From NCBI RefSeq assembly GCF_008064635.1, contig NZ_VRYZ01000006.1, positions 326,148-390,147 of the forward strand: 64,000 nt of DNA, read 5' to 3'. The notes beneath the pieces are model-generated. The model was not told where the DNA came from. It was given only the letters and a program-made list of their open reading frames with translations, and made no database searches. Position numbers and translations under genes: made by a program. Position 1 is the stretch's first letter. Each line of letters opens with the position of its first letter. Shown piece after piece: positions 55,782 to 63,111 of the stretch. The stretch is from Parahaliea aestuarii. Lineage in GTDB: Bacteria > Pseudomonadota > Gammaproteobacteria > Pseudomonadales > Halieaceae.

Positions 55782-55872
55782 TGGACCATATTTGGACCAA
55801 AACTGGACCATAATTAAAATTCCCCAAAATCGCCTTTTGAAACTTTGACCTTTAGCTATATTTGGTCCATGG
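55782..55872. repeat. TGGACCA repeat array next to tRNA (candidate integrase arm sites)
   Basis: TGGACCA occurs at 55782-55788, 55793-55799 and 55804-55810, exactly 11 bases apart, and inverted (TGGTCCA) at 55863-55869. The stretch 55841-55872 also resembles 60632-60663 at 23 of 32 positions. Regularly spaced short repeats just inside an att site are typical of arm-type sites bound by tyrosine integrases or excisionases. The remaining bases to 56012 hold nothing I can assign. Confidence 0.5.
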
Positions 55873-56012
55873 CAAGCTCTGCCCAATTACGCGGCTCTAC
55901 AAACTGAACGGGGATTCATCGTCTCTCAATTGACTATAATTGTCTTTGTTCCCTTGAAATAGCATGTGCACGCCCCCATCTTCCGAAGTAAGTCCGATAA
56001 GAGACCGGGGGT

Positions 56013-57011
56013 GTGAGCTTGGCTGAGAAATTCCAGATTCTTTCGCTCAGCGGTGGGGGAGCCCGGGGGCTATATACAGCTCGCGTTCTAGAAGAGCTGG
56101 AACTTCGCTTCAATACATCTATATCTAAACACTTTGATATGGTCTGCGGGACATCTATCGGCGGCATTCTTGCCCTAGGGTTGGCTGCTGACATACCTGC
56201 AAAAATTATCCGTCAATCCTTTCAGGACAACTTGCCAACAATTTTTCCACCTCCCGGGAGGTTTGCAACAGTAAAGCAGGCGCTTACGGCAAAGTTTTCC
56301 CCCGCCCCCCTCAAGGCTGTTCTCCTAGAAATATTTGAAGATCGCAGAATTGGAGATCTTAAAAATTGCGTGCTAGTGCCGTCGATCAACTATTCAGTTG
56401 GTCGAGTCCGTGCGTTTAAGACTCCGCATAACACCATGTTCTATCAAGATGCCCAACACACTCTGGTAGATGTCGCATTAGCCACCAGCGCCGCGCCCAC
56501 ATACTTCCCACTACATGAGATCGATAACGCCCGCTACGTAGATGGAGGCCTTGTAGCGAACAATCCTATCTTGATGGGAGTAATTGAAGCTTATCGTGCT
56601 CTCGAAGTACCACTGGAGCGATTATCAGGACTTAGTATTGGAAATATGGGGCAGGGCCTTGCCATTGACCACAATAAGTCCAATGACCTGGGCTACCGCG
56701 GGTGGGGCATGGGCCAAGACATCATTGCCCTCGCTATGTCCGCAGGTGAAAAGCTCTACTCCGACATGGCGAGAATGCTCCTGCAAGGCAGGTTAGAAAT
56801 TATCGATAGCGAAGCGACCAAAGAGCAGGCTCACCTCCTCTCGCTTGATAACGGCTCAGCTGCTGCGACTGAGATACTCCTCGCGCACGCGAGCAGCGAA
56901 GCAGGAACACGAGTAAACGACGAGCGGGTTAAAGAATTTTTCCAGCACACGTCCAGAACGGCGCCAATAGCGCAAGACCATCAGGAGAGCAGTGACGATG
57001 CCAAAGTATGA
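56013..57011 (+). CDS. capV: CapV-type patatin phospholipase, CBASS effector
   Basis: This 332-aa patatin-like lipase is the killer effector of a type II CBASS. It has the oxyanion motif SGGGARG (13-19), nucleophile Ser48 in CGTSIGG, and the Asp of YVDGGLVANNP (177). On binding a cyclic nucleotide made by the neighbouring DncV-like enzyme, it should cleave membrane phospholipids and stop phage replication by killing or stalling the cell, as known for V. cholerae CapV. The start is GTG 56013 or TTG 56019; a GGGGG ribosome site is better spaced for the TTG. It overlaps the next gene by some 14-20 bases. Confidence 0.92.
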   Translation: MSLAEKFQILSLSGGGARGLYTARVLEELELRFNTSISKHFDMVCGTSIGGILALGLAADIPAKIIRQSFQDNLPTIFPPPGRFATVKQALTAKFSPAPLKAVLLEIFEDRRIGDLKNCVLVPSINYSVGRVRAFKTPHNTMFYQDAQHTLVDVALATSAAPTYFPLHEIDNARYVDGGLVANNPILMGVIEAYRALEVPLERLSGLSIGNMGQGLAIDHNKSNDLGYRGWGMGQDIIALAMSAGEKLYSDMARMLLQGRLEIIDSEATKEQAHLLSLDNGSAAATEILLAHASSEAGTRVNDERVKEFFQHTSRTAPIAQDHQESSDDAKV

Positions 57012-58206
57012 TGTGACAAAATTAATGTACGTCAGGTCTGAATCTGATCGACTGATTAACAAACTCGATGTCGATGATTACCGGGTAGCCCTAATGAAGG
57101 CAGCCAGAACCAAGGTAAGAAATGCGATTAAAACGGCGTTTACTGCTGCGAAGACCAACGAAACTTACATGGCCAGGATGAACGCGGCGGAAAGAACTGC
57201 GTTTATCAACATTGAACCCAGATTCTGGCCGCAAGGTTCCCTCGCCTACGGTACACAGAATATGCCCAGCCATACGCCTCCTCAACAGATTGATGTTGAC
57301 GATGGCGTCTATCTACCCATCGAAGCGCTCCGCGACAAACCTATTGTCTTAAAACAAGTTTTTTTCGAGATTGTTGATACGGCCCTCAAAGAACTTGCAG
57401 TACTAGAAAACTGGGGCTTTGACGACCAAAAGAGCACCTGTGTACGCGTGGAGCTAGATGCAGTTACTCACCTCGACGTGCCCCTCTACGCCATACCAAT
57501 TGAACGTTTTGATGAACTCCAGAAGGCAATGGGGCGTGCAGTCCTGAGTCGTGAGGCTGTCACCGATGACGGCGATATTAATCTACGCGCCCTTCTTGGT
57601 GAGCAGAAAGTATACCTCGCTCTGCGTGAAAGACCGCATTGGAAAGAAAGCGACCCCATCCGTATCCAGGAATGGTTTGAAGGGGAACAGAAAATTTTCG
57701 GTAGCATTTTTACGCGGACATGCCGGTACCTGAAAGCATGGAGAGACTTTAACTGGTTCAAAGGTGGACCAAGCTCAATTGCTCTCATGATATGCGTATG
57801 GGAAACCTTCAACGATCGCAAAACTAAGTTCTATACGGACAGCGAGGCGCTGCTCGCTGTTGCGCGCGAACTGCCTGCAAGATTGGAGGCGGGCGTGAAG
57901 AACCCAGTAGCGCCCGAAGAGACCGTCTTCCCCCGAGATCTCGACGACATAGAGTTCAACAGCATTATTCGCCAAACGACCCTTTTTTCCGAAGACATCC
58001 GAACCTCCCTTGAATCAGGAACTTCACGGCTTGGCGTAGTAGAAACTATGATTAAACACTGGGGCACCAGGGTACCTCACCGAGCGGATTGGGTGGTCTC
58101 CGCCAGCTCAGCAACAGCTGCAGTGGTCACATCGACCCCGGCTGAGCCGCAACCCAAACCAGAGATAGAAACAATGCGTTCCGGCACGGAGTTTCGGTCA
58201 GGTTGA
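56992..58206 (+). CDS. dncV: CD-NTase, DncV-like cyclic dinucleotide synthase
   Basis: This 404-aa nucleotidyltransferase lines up along its length with V. cholerae DncV. It shows PRFWPQGSLAYGT (Gly-Ser at 82-83), the metal motif IDVDDGVYLP (D101, D103), the third Asp in VTHLDVPLYAIP (D162), LALRERPHWKESDP and KAWRDFNWFKGGPSSIALM. By homology the product is probably 3'3'-cGAMP, but not demonstrated. The C-terminal tail is flexible and Pro-rich and ends in Gly, the residue that Cap2 uses for conjugation. The start is GTG 56992 or ATG 56998; AGGAGAG serves both. It overlaps Cap2 by four bases. Confidence 0.93.
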   Translation: MTMPKYDVTKLMYVRSESDRLINKLDVDDYRVALMKAARTKVRNAIKTAFTAAKTNETYMARMNAAERTAFINIEPRFWPQGSLAYGTQNMPSHTPPQQIDVDDGVYLPIEALRDKPIVLKQVFFEIVDTALKELAVLENWGFDDQKSTCVRVELDAVTHLDVPLYAIPIERFDELQKAMGRAVLSREAVTDDGDINLRALLGEQKVYLALRERPHWKESDPIRIQEWFEGEQKIFGSIFTRTCRYLKAWRDFNWFKGGPSSIALMICVWETFNDRKTKFYTDSEALLAVARELPARLEAGVKNPVAPEETVFPRDLDDIEFNSIIRQTTLFSEDIRTSLESGTSRLGVVETMIKHWGTRVPHRADWVVSASSATAAVVTSTPAEPQPKPEIETMRSGTEFRSG

Positions 58207-59981
58207 GCGGTTCCGAAAACCAAACACTTGAGATCATTCACTATGCTCTCGCTGAAGCCGGATTCAAACGGTGTGCTTCCACCAAAGGCAATATCTATGA
58301 AAACACCATCACAAAATCCAACATAGATTTTGCCATAAGAGTCCACATAGAAGACCCCTACTTCGTTAAGAAGCCGCTCATACTGTTGGTTGATCGACCG
58401 GATGGACTTCCGACCTTACTGCCTCACATTTTCTTTGAAAAGGCACTTTGCTATCTCGACGATAGGGGCGTTGAGTTTGATCGCTACAATCCTCGATACA
58501 ATGTTCTCGTAATGCTCACCGCGCTAGATGCGCTCCTGGAACAGCTCGTCTCAGATGAGGAATCGCTGCAAGCAGAGCTACGTAGAGAACTTCCAGCGTA
58601 CTGGCAACGAGGCTGTAGTGACCCAGTATTCATGGCAGCCAATGGCGACTGCTTCATATATGAACTCTTTCGGAGGTCAAACCTAGATGGCGAACTAGTA
58701 GATGAAATTGTATTGGCAGACAGCACAGTCGCTGCAAAGAGTTGGCGCAAGAAGCGCATGAGCACTGACACCACAATATTGACTGGTCCGGGATTTATCT
58801 TTGATCTCCCCCATGACATCTCTATACCGTCGAAGGAGTGGCCACCTGACTCCATTTCCAAACTAGATCAATGGCTTGATCAAGATAATGCTGCGTCTGC
58901 GCGGCATAGATTATTGAACACTCTTTACATGTGCCTTGCTAAAAACGAATCGTGCTTCATTCTATTTCAGCTTCACAAAATGCTCTTTGGTGGCCTAGTC
59001 TCTTATTCTACCCCCGCGACCAAATTAGCTATCAGGCGAAGCTTTAAGGCCACCCAGCCGGGCAAACGAGGAAAGTCGAAGCCGCTACTTCCCGGTGCAA
59101 AAAGAATCTCGTCGCTGATTTCCCGCTTAGACAAGCTGGAGAAGGGAAGTAGCTTTCTGCGCTTTTCGGTAAACGACGCACGAGTTTCGACCATTAGTAA
59201 TCGTAACAGCACGACCGAAAAGAGCTTGTCTAGCTTGAGAATAGTAGTTGTCGGCTGCGGCACTCTAGGAGGTTACACAGCAAGTCTTCTCTGTCAGTCC
59301 GGTGCTGGTAGCAATGGCGGCCGGATAGAGCTCTACGACTCTGATCAGCTCACTACGGAAAATTTGAGCCGGCATATCCTGGGAATTTCTTATGTTGGTG
59401 AAAATAAAGCGCGTGCACTAGAGCATTATATATCCCATCAATCAGCAGGCGATATCAGTATTCAAAGTCACAAGTGCAACCTCAGTGCAGACCAGATAGA
59501 CTCTATTAGTCAGAATTTTGATCTAATTGTCGACACAACGGGAGACATCAGTTTCTCGACTTCGTTTTGCCATCAGATGCACCGATGCGACTATCCAACG
59601 CCCGTGGTTTATGGATGGATTGATGCTGGTGGCCTTGCCGCCCGAACTCTTTTGGACGTATGCAATTCTAATAGAGCTTGCTACGGATGCCTAAAAACAA
59701 GATCGACGGAAGGTATTACCTCAGAACGCTTCAAGCTTTTTAAGGCGGGCGCTACTTTACCAGAATGGAGGCCGCGTCCCTGTGGCCTGGGCGGCTACAT
59801 GCCATTCTCCTCACAAGCGCCTGCCACTGCCGCTGGCCTCATTCTAAATCAGTGTCTCGACTGGGTTAACGGTTCACCGTCTCCACACTTTAGGCACATA
59901 TCCCTCGACGCGAGAGTGTGTGAAACTAAAGACGCTGACATAAGGCCACTATTGGATTGTCCATGCTGCAGGATCGAGTAA
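58203..59981 (+). CDS. cap2: Cap2: fused E2-E1 ubiquitin-conjugation-like enzyme of CBASS
   Basis: This 592-aa protein has an N-terminal E2-like domain (about 1-150) with the likely active Cys83 in ALCYLDDRGVEFDRYNP. An E1/ThiF-like domain comes in the second half with RIVVVGCGTLGGYTASLLC near residue 345 and ELYDSDQLTTENLSRHIL. Candidate E1 catalytic Cys are at CxxC (about 492-495) or RPCGLGGYMP (about 526), and the tail ends in CPCC. It should adenylate the C-terminal Gly of the CD-NTase and link it to a target, priming the synthase for infection. The start is TTG 58203, overlapping dncV's stop as TTGA. Confidence 0.92.
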   Translation: MSGSENQTLEIIHYALAEAGFKRCASTKGNIYENTITKSNIDFAIRVHIEDPYFVKKPLILLVDRPDGLPTLLPHIFFEKALCYLDDRGVEFDRYNPRYNVLVMLTALDALLEQLVSDEESLQAELRRELPAYWQRGCSDPVFMAANGDCFIYELFRRSNLDGELVDEIVLADSTVAAKSWRKKRMSTDTTILTGPGFIFDLPHDISIPSKEWPPDSISKLDQWLDQDNAASARHRLLNTLYMCLAKNESCFILFQLHKMLFGGLVSYSTPATKLAIRRSFKATQPGKRGKSKPLLPGAKRISSLISRLDKLEKGSSFLRFSVNDARVSTISNRNSTTEKSLSSLRIVVVGCGTLGGYTASLLCQSGAGSNGGRIELYDSDQLTTENLSRHILGISYVGENKARALEHYISHQSAGDISIQSHKCNLSADQIDSISQNFDLIVDTTGDISFSTSFCHQMHRCDYPTPVVYGWIDAGGLAARTLLDVCNSNRACYGCLKTRSTEGITSERFKLFKAGATLPEWRPRPCGLGGYMPFSSQAPATAAGLILNQCLDWVNGSPSPHFRHISLDARVCETKDADIRPLLDCPCCRIE

Positions 59982-60415
59982 TCTTAAACCCAATTGGCGG
60001 ATACATTCTGATTAGATCACGGGTATTTGAAACTCTAAAATCCTACACCCAAACAGGAAATCGACCAGAGGCTGGAGGTATCCTGCTAGGAAGCTATAGG
60101 GGTGTCCATCTTGAGATTACTGACGCCACTACCCCATTCCCGACAGACAAAAGCTCAAGAAATCACTTCAACCGGCTCAGCAAAGGTCATCAAGAATATG
60201 CCGAGCAGATCTGGTCGACTTCAAGCAGATTGGTCACATATATCGGTGAATGGCATACTCACCCCATACCCTCTCCAAATCCTTCTCATCAAGATGTAAT
60301 TTCATGGACTCGCGACCTACCTTCCCGAAACATGCTTCTGCTTATCCAAGGATTGAGTGATGTATATATAGGTATACACTCCCCTACAACTGGCTTGATA
60401 AGTGTGCCTGAATAG
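59963..60415 (+). CDS. cap3: Cap3: JAB/JAMM isopeptidase of CBASS
   Basis: This 150-aa Mov34/JAB-type metalloprotease has the complete JAMM site: Glu36 in RPEAGGILLG, and His98, His100, Ser108 and Asp111 in EWHTHPIPSPNPSHQD. It should cut the CD-NTase from its targets and so limit or reset Cap2 action. ATG 59963 overlaps the end of cap2 by 19 bases; a TTG two codons upstream (59957) is another option. It is the last gene of the operon capV-dncV-cap2-cap3, the same order as the known V. cholerae system. Confidence 0.92.
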   Translation: MLQDRVILNPIGGYILIRSRVFETLKSYTQTGNRPEAGGILLGSYRGVHLEITDATTPFPTDKSSRNHFNRLSKGHQEYAEQIWSTSSRLVTYIGEWHTHPIPSPNPSHQDVISWTRDLPSRNMLLLIQGLSDVYIGIHSPTTGLISVPE

Positions 60416-60450
60416 AACCTCCAATCGTTAAAAGTAGAGAACGACGTTTC

Positions 60451-60576
60451 CTATGTGCAGCCGGCTATAACAGTGATTGAATTTATCGCGGCCCACTGGG
60501 CGTCGTAATAATCCTGCTGCTCCAGCTGCATCCACACAGCTCGCTCCCGAAACTCTGGGGGGTATCTCGTTAGTTT
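60451..60576 (-). pseudogene. Relic of IS3-family transposase OrfA (N-terminal part)
   Basis: Read leftward, the strand encodes KLTRYPPEFRERAVWMQLEQ and then QDYYDAQWAAINSITVIAGC with a stop at 60453-60451. The RYPPEFRERAV and QWAAIxSI...GC stretches are those of IS3-type OrfA. No start codon, no helix-turn-helix remainder and no OrfB follow, so the element is a decayed fragment. The bases from 60577 to 60947 hold no gene apart from the repeats listed next. Confidence 0.75.
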
Positions 60577-60631
60577 CGTCGTTAGTCCATCCTGTCAAGG
60601 CCTGGAAACTCCGCTAAACTCGGGGCGATAA

Positions 60632-60663
60632 AATTTTGACTTTTCGCTATGCGCGCTCCATGT
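60632..60663. repeat. Imperfect repeat of the sequence beside tRNA-Arg
   Basis: This 32-base stretch matches 55841-55872 at 23 positions by eye (shared parts TTTGAC, TTT, GCTAT and TCCATG). The two copies bracket the CBASS operon, and could be remnants of two att regions of related elements integrated one behind the other. The TGGACCA array itself is not repeated here. Confidence 0.4.
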
Positions 60664-60750
60664 GTGCATTCACTGGGCAGATTTTTAAGGCCAGCCTGCG
60701 ACTCACATACTACATCCCTAGAAATTAGCGTTACAACCAACCTTTTCATA

Positions 60751-60807
60751 GCTCAAAAATCTCGATTTTGAGCGCGGAAAAATCGAGGCTTGCAGCCTCG
60801 ATTTTTC
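60751..60807. terminator. Two adjacent hairpins before the excisionase gene
   Basis: GCTCAAAA (60751-60758) pairs with TTTTGAGC (60766-60773) around 7 bases. GAAAAATCGAGGC (60777-60789) pairs perfectly with GCCTCGATTTTTC (60795-60807) around TTGCA. The second has U-rich sides on both strands, so it can act as a bidirectional intrinsic terminator, isolating CBASS from the integration genes. Confidence 0.65.
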
Positions 60808-60947
60808 AATGATGTGGTGGGATTGAACAACGCACTCTGAAGCGATCCCCAGCCAGTCTACGGCGGTTTCCCTGCGCCCAGCAGCCTTTCCATACCCGAG
60901 ATACGTTCACCTTGCAGTCACCAAATACAGGCTGAAAGGAGTGAACT

Positions 60948-61163
60948 ATGAGCAATACCTACCTCACCACCGATGAGCTTTCCGAGCGCATCAAATACGA
61001 GCCCCGCACCATACGCAACCAGCTCAAGGACAGCGTTCTTCTGGAAGGCGTTCATTACATCCGTCCCTTTGGCGGTCGCAAGATCCTCTACATCTGGGAA
61101 CAGATTGAACAGGACATGACCCGGGCCAGCTCCACGCTGGATCTCATGAAAGGCGTGATCTAG
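60948..61163 (+). CDS. AlpA-like excisionase / helix-turn-helix protein
   Basis: This 71-aa protein carries a winged-helix-type DNA-binding region, TYLTTDELSERIKYEPRTIR, then a wing with HYIRPFGGRKILYIWEQIE. Its size and place just before the integrase fit a recombination directionality factor (Xis). It starts with ATG 60948 following AAAGGAG. Ten bases separate it from the integrase start; both are probably co-transcribed. Confidence 0.78.
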   Translation: MSNTYLTTDELSERIKYEPRTIRNQLKDSVLLEGVHYIRPFGGRKILYIWEQIEQDMTRASSTLDLMKGVI

Positions 61164-61173
61164 GGAGGCGGAA

Positions 61174-62364
61174 ATGGCAAAAGTAAACTCATTGGCAAAC
61201 GGCACTCTGTTCTTCGATTTTCGCTACCGGGGCGTTCGCTGCAAGGAATACACGAAACTCAAGGACAGCCCCGCCAATCGAAAGCGACTCAGGATCATCC
61301 TGGAACGCATCGAGGCGGAAATCACCCTTGGTACCTTTGACTACGGGGCTTACTTCCCGGATTCACCGCGCGTGGAGCGCTTTGCCCAAGAGCTTGAACG
61401 TGTCTCACAGGTACAAAGCGGTCTGCCAACCTTCGAGGATTTCGCCAATACCTGGTTCGGGCAAATGGCCGTCGAATGGAGTGAGACGCACGCGATCACA
61501 GTGCGCGGCACCCTGGACAAATCGCTAATCCCAGCATTCGGTGCCAAGGCACTAAACAACATTTCAAAGGATGACCTCCTCGATTTCCGATCGGAGGTGG
61601 CGCGACGCAAGGGCAGGAAAGGGGGACCTATTTCAGCCGATCGGATAAACCACATCATGACGCCGCTGCGCATGATCCTGAATGAAGCCGCCCAGCGATT
61701 TGGCTTCACCTCACCTTACCAGGGAATAAAATCACTGAAGGTTCCTAAAACCGATGTACAGCCTTTCACTTTCTCCGAGGTAAAGGCCATTTTGGCTGCA
61801 GTTAGAACCGACTTCCGCCCCTACTACACCGTACGTTTCTTTACCGGGCTTCGCACCGGCGAAATAGATGGGCTGCAATGGAAGTACGTCAACTTCCAAC
61901 GCCGCGAAATTCATATCTGTGAAACGTGGGTCAAGGGAAAGCTACGCCCGACTAAAACCGAAGAGTCAAATCGTCATGTCCAGATTTCTCAGCCGGTCTA
62001 TGACGCACTGAAAGCACAGCACAAAGTCACGGGGAAAGGGGACTTTGTGTTCTGCGCCGACAATGCCCAGCCACTCAGCCATAACAACGTAACCAAACGC
62101 GTGTGGTATCCACTCCTACGCCATCTTGGCCTGGCGCGACGCCGACCTTACCAAACCCGGCACACAGCTGCCACGCTATGGCTTGCTGCTGGGGAAAACC
62201 CGGAATGGATTGCACGCCAGATGGGCCACACCACCACAGAAATGCTGTTCCGTGTGTACAGCCGGTATGTCCCCGACCTGACTCGCAAGGACGGATCGGC
62301 CTTCGAAGCCCTCCTGACCAATGTTCTCGATGCACCGGCACCAGAAAAGGAGACAGAACAATGA
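61174..62364 (+). CDS. Tyrosine-type site-specific integrase
   Basis: This 396-aa phage-type integrase has an N-terminal arm-binding domain of the DUF3596 kind (LFFDFRYRGVRCKEYTKLK), then a SAM-like core-binding domain (TFEDFANTWFGQMAVEWSE), then the catalytic domain. Active residues are Arg227 (FTGLRTGEIDG), Lys near 261 (TKTEESNR), Arg329 (YQTRHTAATL, where the usual His is Tyr326), His352 (QMGHTT) and the nucleophile Tyr362 (RVYSRY). It should integrate and excise the element at tRNA-Arg. It overlaps the next small gene by ATGA. Confidence 0.92.
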   Translation: MAKVNSLANGTLFFDFRYRGVRCKEYTKLKDSPANRKRLRIILERIEAEITLGTFDYGAYFPDSPRVERFAQELERVSQVQSGLPTFEDFANTWFGQMAVEWSETHAITVRGTLDKSLIPAFGAKALNNISKDDLLDFRSEVARRKGRKGGPISADRINHIMTPLRMILNEAAQRFGFTSPYQGIKSLKVPKTDVQPFTFSEVKAILAAVRTDFRPYYTVRFFTGLRTGEIDGLQWKYVNFQRREIHICETWVKGKLRPTKTEESNRHVQISQPVYDALKAQHKVTGKGDFVFCADNAQPLSHNNVTKRVWYPLLRHLGLARRRPYQTRHTAATLWLAAGENPEWIARQMGHTTTEMLFRVYSRYVPDLTRKDGSAFEALLTNVLDAPAPEKETEQ

Positions 62365-62678
62365 GTGAGACGAGCACCCCCTCAACTTTGTTGCAAAGTG
62401 CTATCGAAGCTGCAGAAACTCGACGGCGCCTAAACCGACTCCGTAGACTGGCCTCTGCACTTTGCCGACACTTCGATATCCAGCCCTATGAGGCGGGTAT
62501 AGTGCCTTATATCGGTAGCGGAACCACGACGCGCAACGACTTGGCAATCTACCAATGGTTGAGAGATGAACTCCAGGATCATCACTGGCCAACTGAACCA
62601 AATTTCAAATCATGCGCCGAGACGCTTCAACTGGAGCTCAATCGACGCCTGCCTCCACACTTGCTGGGAGGGGGATAG
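62361..62678 (+). CDS. Small hypothetical protein, coupled to the integrase
   Basis: This 105-aa protein starts at ATG 62361, overlapping the integrase stop as ATGA. It has an acidic-Ser N-terminus, a basic helix ETRRRLNRLRRLASALCRHF, and a C-terminal LDELQ-type helical part with LQLELNRRLPPHLLGGG. I do not recognise the family. Translational coupling suggests a role in the element's own functions. Confidence 0.55.
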   Translation: MSETSTPSTLLQSAIEAAETRRRLNRLRRLASALCRHFDIQPYEAGIVPYIGSGTTTRNDLAIYQWLRDELQDHHWPTEPNFKSCAETLQLELNRRLPPHLLGGG

Positions 62679-62680
62679 CC

Positions 62681-62941
62681 ATGGAGCCAGAATACACAGG
62701 ACTTGCTGCACTCTCATACTGGTTGCTGTATTACGTCAGGGCACTACTCCGGACACACAGGACATTGAAGTTGAGAGATGCGAACACCAGCCTCCTCACC
62801 TCAATACGGCGCCATGGATTGAAGATAGATCTCCTGCGACACTGCACCCGGTGCGCGCTCTACTCTACGGGTGCATTGTTTGGAATTGAGATTGCCGAAG
62901 ATTCTTCAAAGGATGAAGCAATTTCTACCTATGAATCGTAG
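62681..62941 (+). CDS. Small hypothetical protein
   Basis: This 86-aa protein starts at ATG 62681, two bases after the preceding stop, with a GGGAGGGGG ribosome site. It has a hydrophobic N-terminal helix (LAALSYWLLYYVRALL), then a basic region, a CTRC pair (HCTRCALYSTGALF), and an acidic tail. Family not recognised. It ends the integrase operon, followed by a hairpin. Confidence 0.5.
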   Translation: MEPEYTGLAALSYWLLYYVRALLRTHRTLKLRDANTSLLTSIRRHGLKIDLLRHCTRCALYSTGALFGIEIAEDSSKDEAISTYES

Positions 62942-62958
62942 TAAAGGTTGATGCTACT

Positions 62959-62989
62959 ATGCATGGTCGTCAGCTTCGCGGCCATGCAT
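62959..62989 (+). terminator. Hairpin after the integrase operon
   Basis: ATGCATGGTCG (62959-62969) pairs with CGGCCATGCAT (62979-62989) with one G-T pair, followed by TTACTTTCTT. It likely ends the rightward transcript. Bases 62990-63111 hold no gene. Confidence 0.55.
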
Positions 62990-63111
62990 TTACTTTCTTG
63001 AACAATGATTCAGGATTCACCAGCGCCATAATGTTCAGATGAAACTCTGTAGGAAATTGAATCACTTACAAATACAGGGATATGACGAATACACAATGAC
63101 ATCTCGGCCCA

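Larger units (their letters stand above)
55735..62941. mobile_element. Integrative element at tRNA-Arg carrying CBASS (right end not seen)
   Basis: The left boundary is inferred to be the tRNA 3' end. Inside lie type II CBASS, an IS3 relic, an AlpA-type excisionase, a tyrosine integrase and two small genes. Genes are visibly richer in A/T than upstream ones. I found no second copy of the tRNA 3' end in the window, so the right end is either beyond 64000 or degraded. The stated end is only the last gene I link to the integrase. Confidence 0.6.

Noticed and set aside
55782..55810. Possible CRISPR array (TGGACCA repeats)
   Set aside because: Units are 7 bases with an 11-base period, far too short, with no spacers and no cas genes.
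62942..63111. RES-domain toxin next to the antitoxin
   Set aside because: The 170 bases downstream of the antitoxin are too short and hold only a hairpin and no coding signal.
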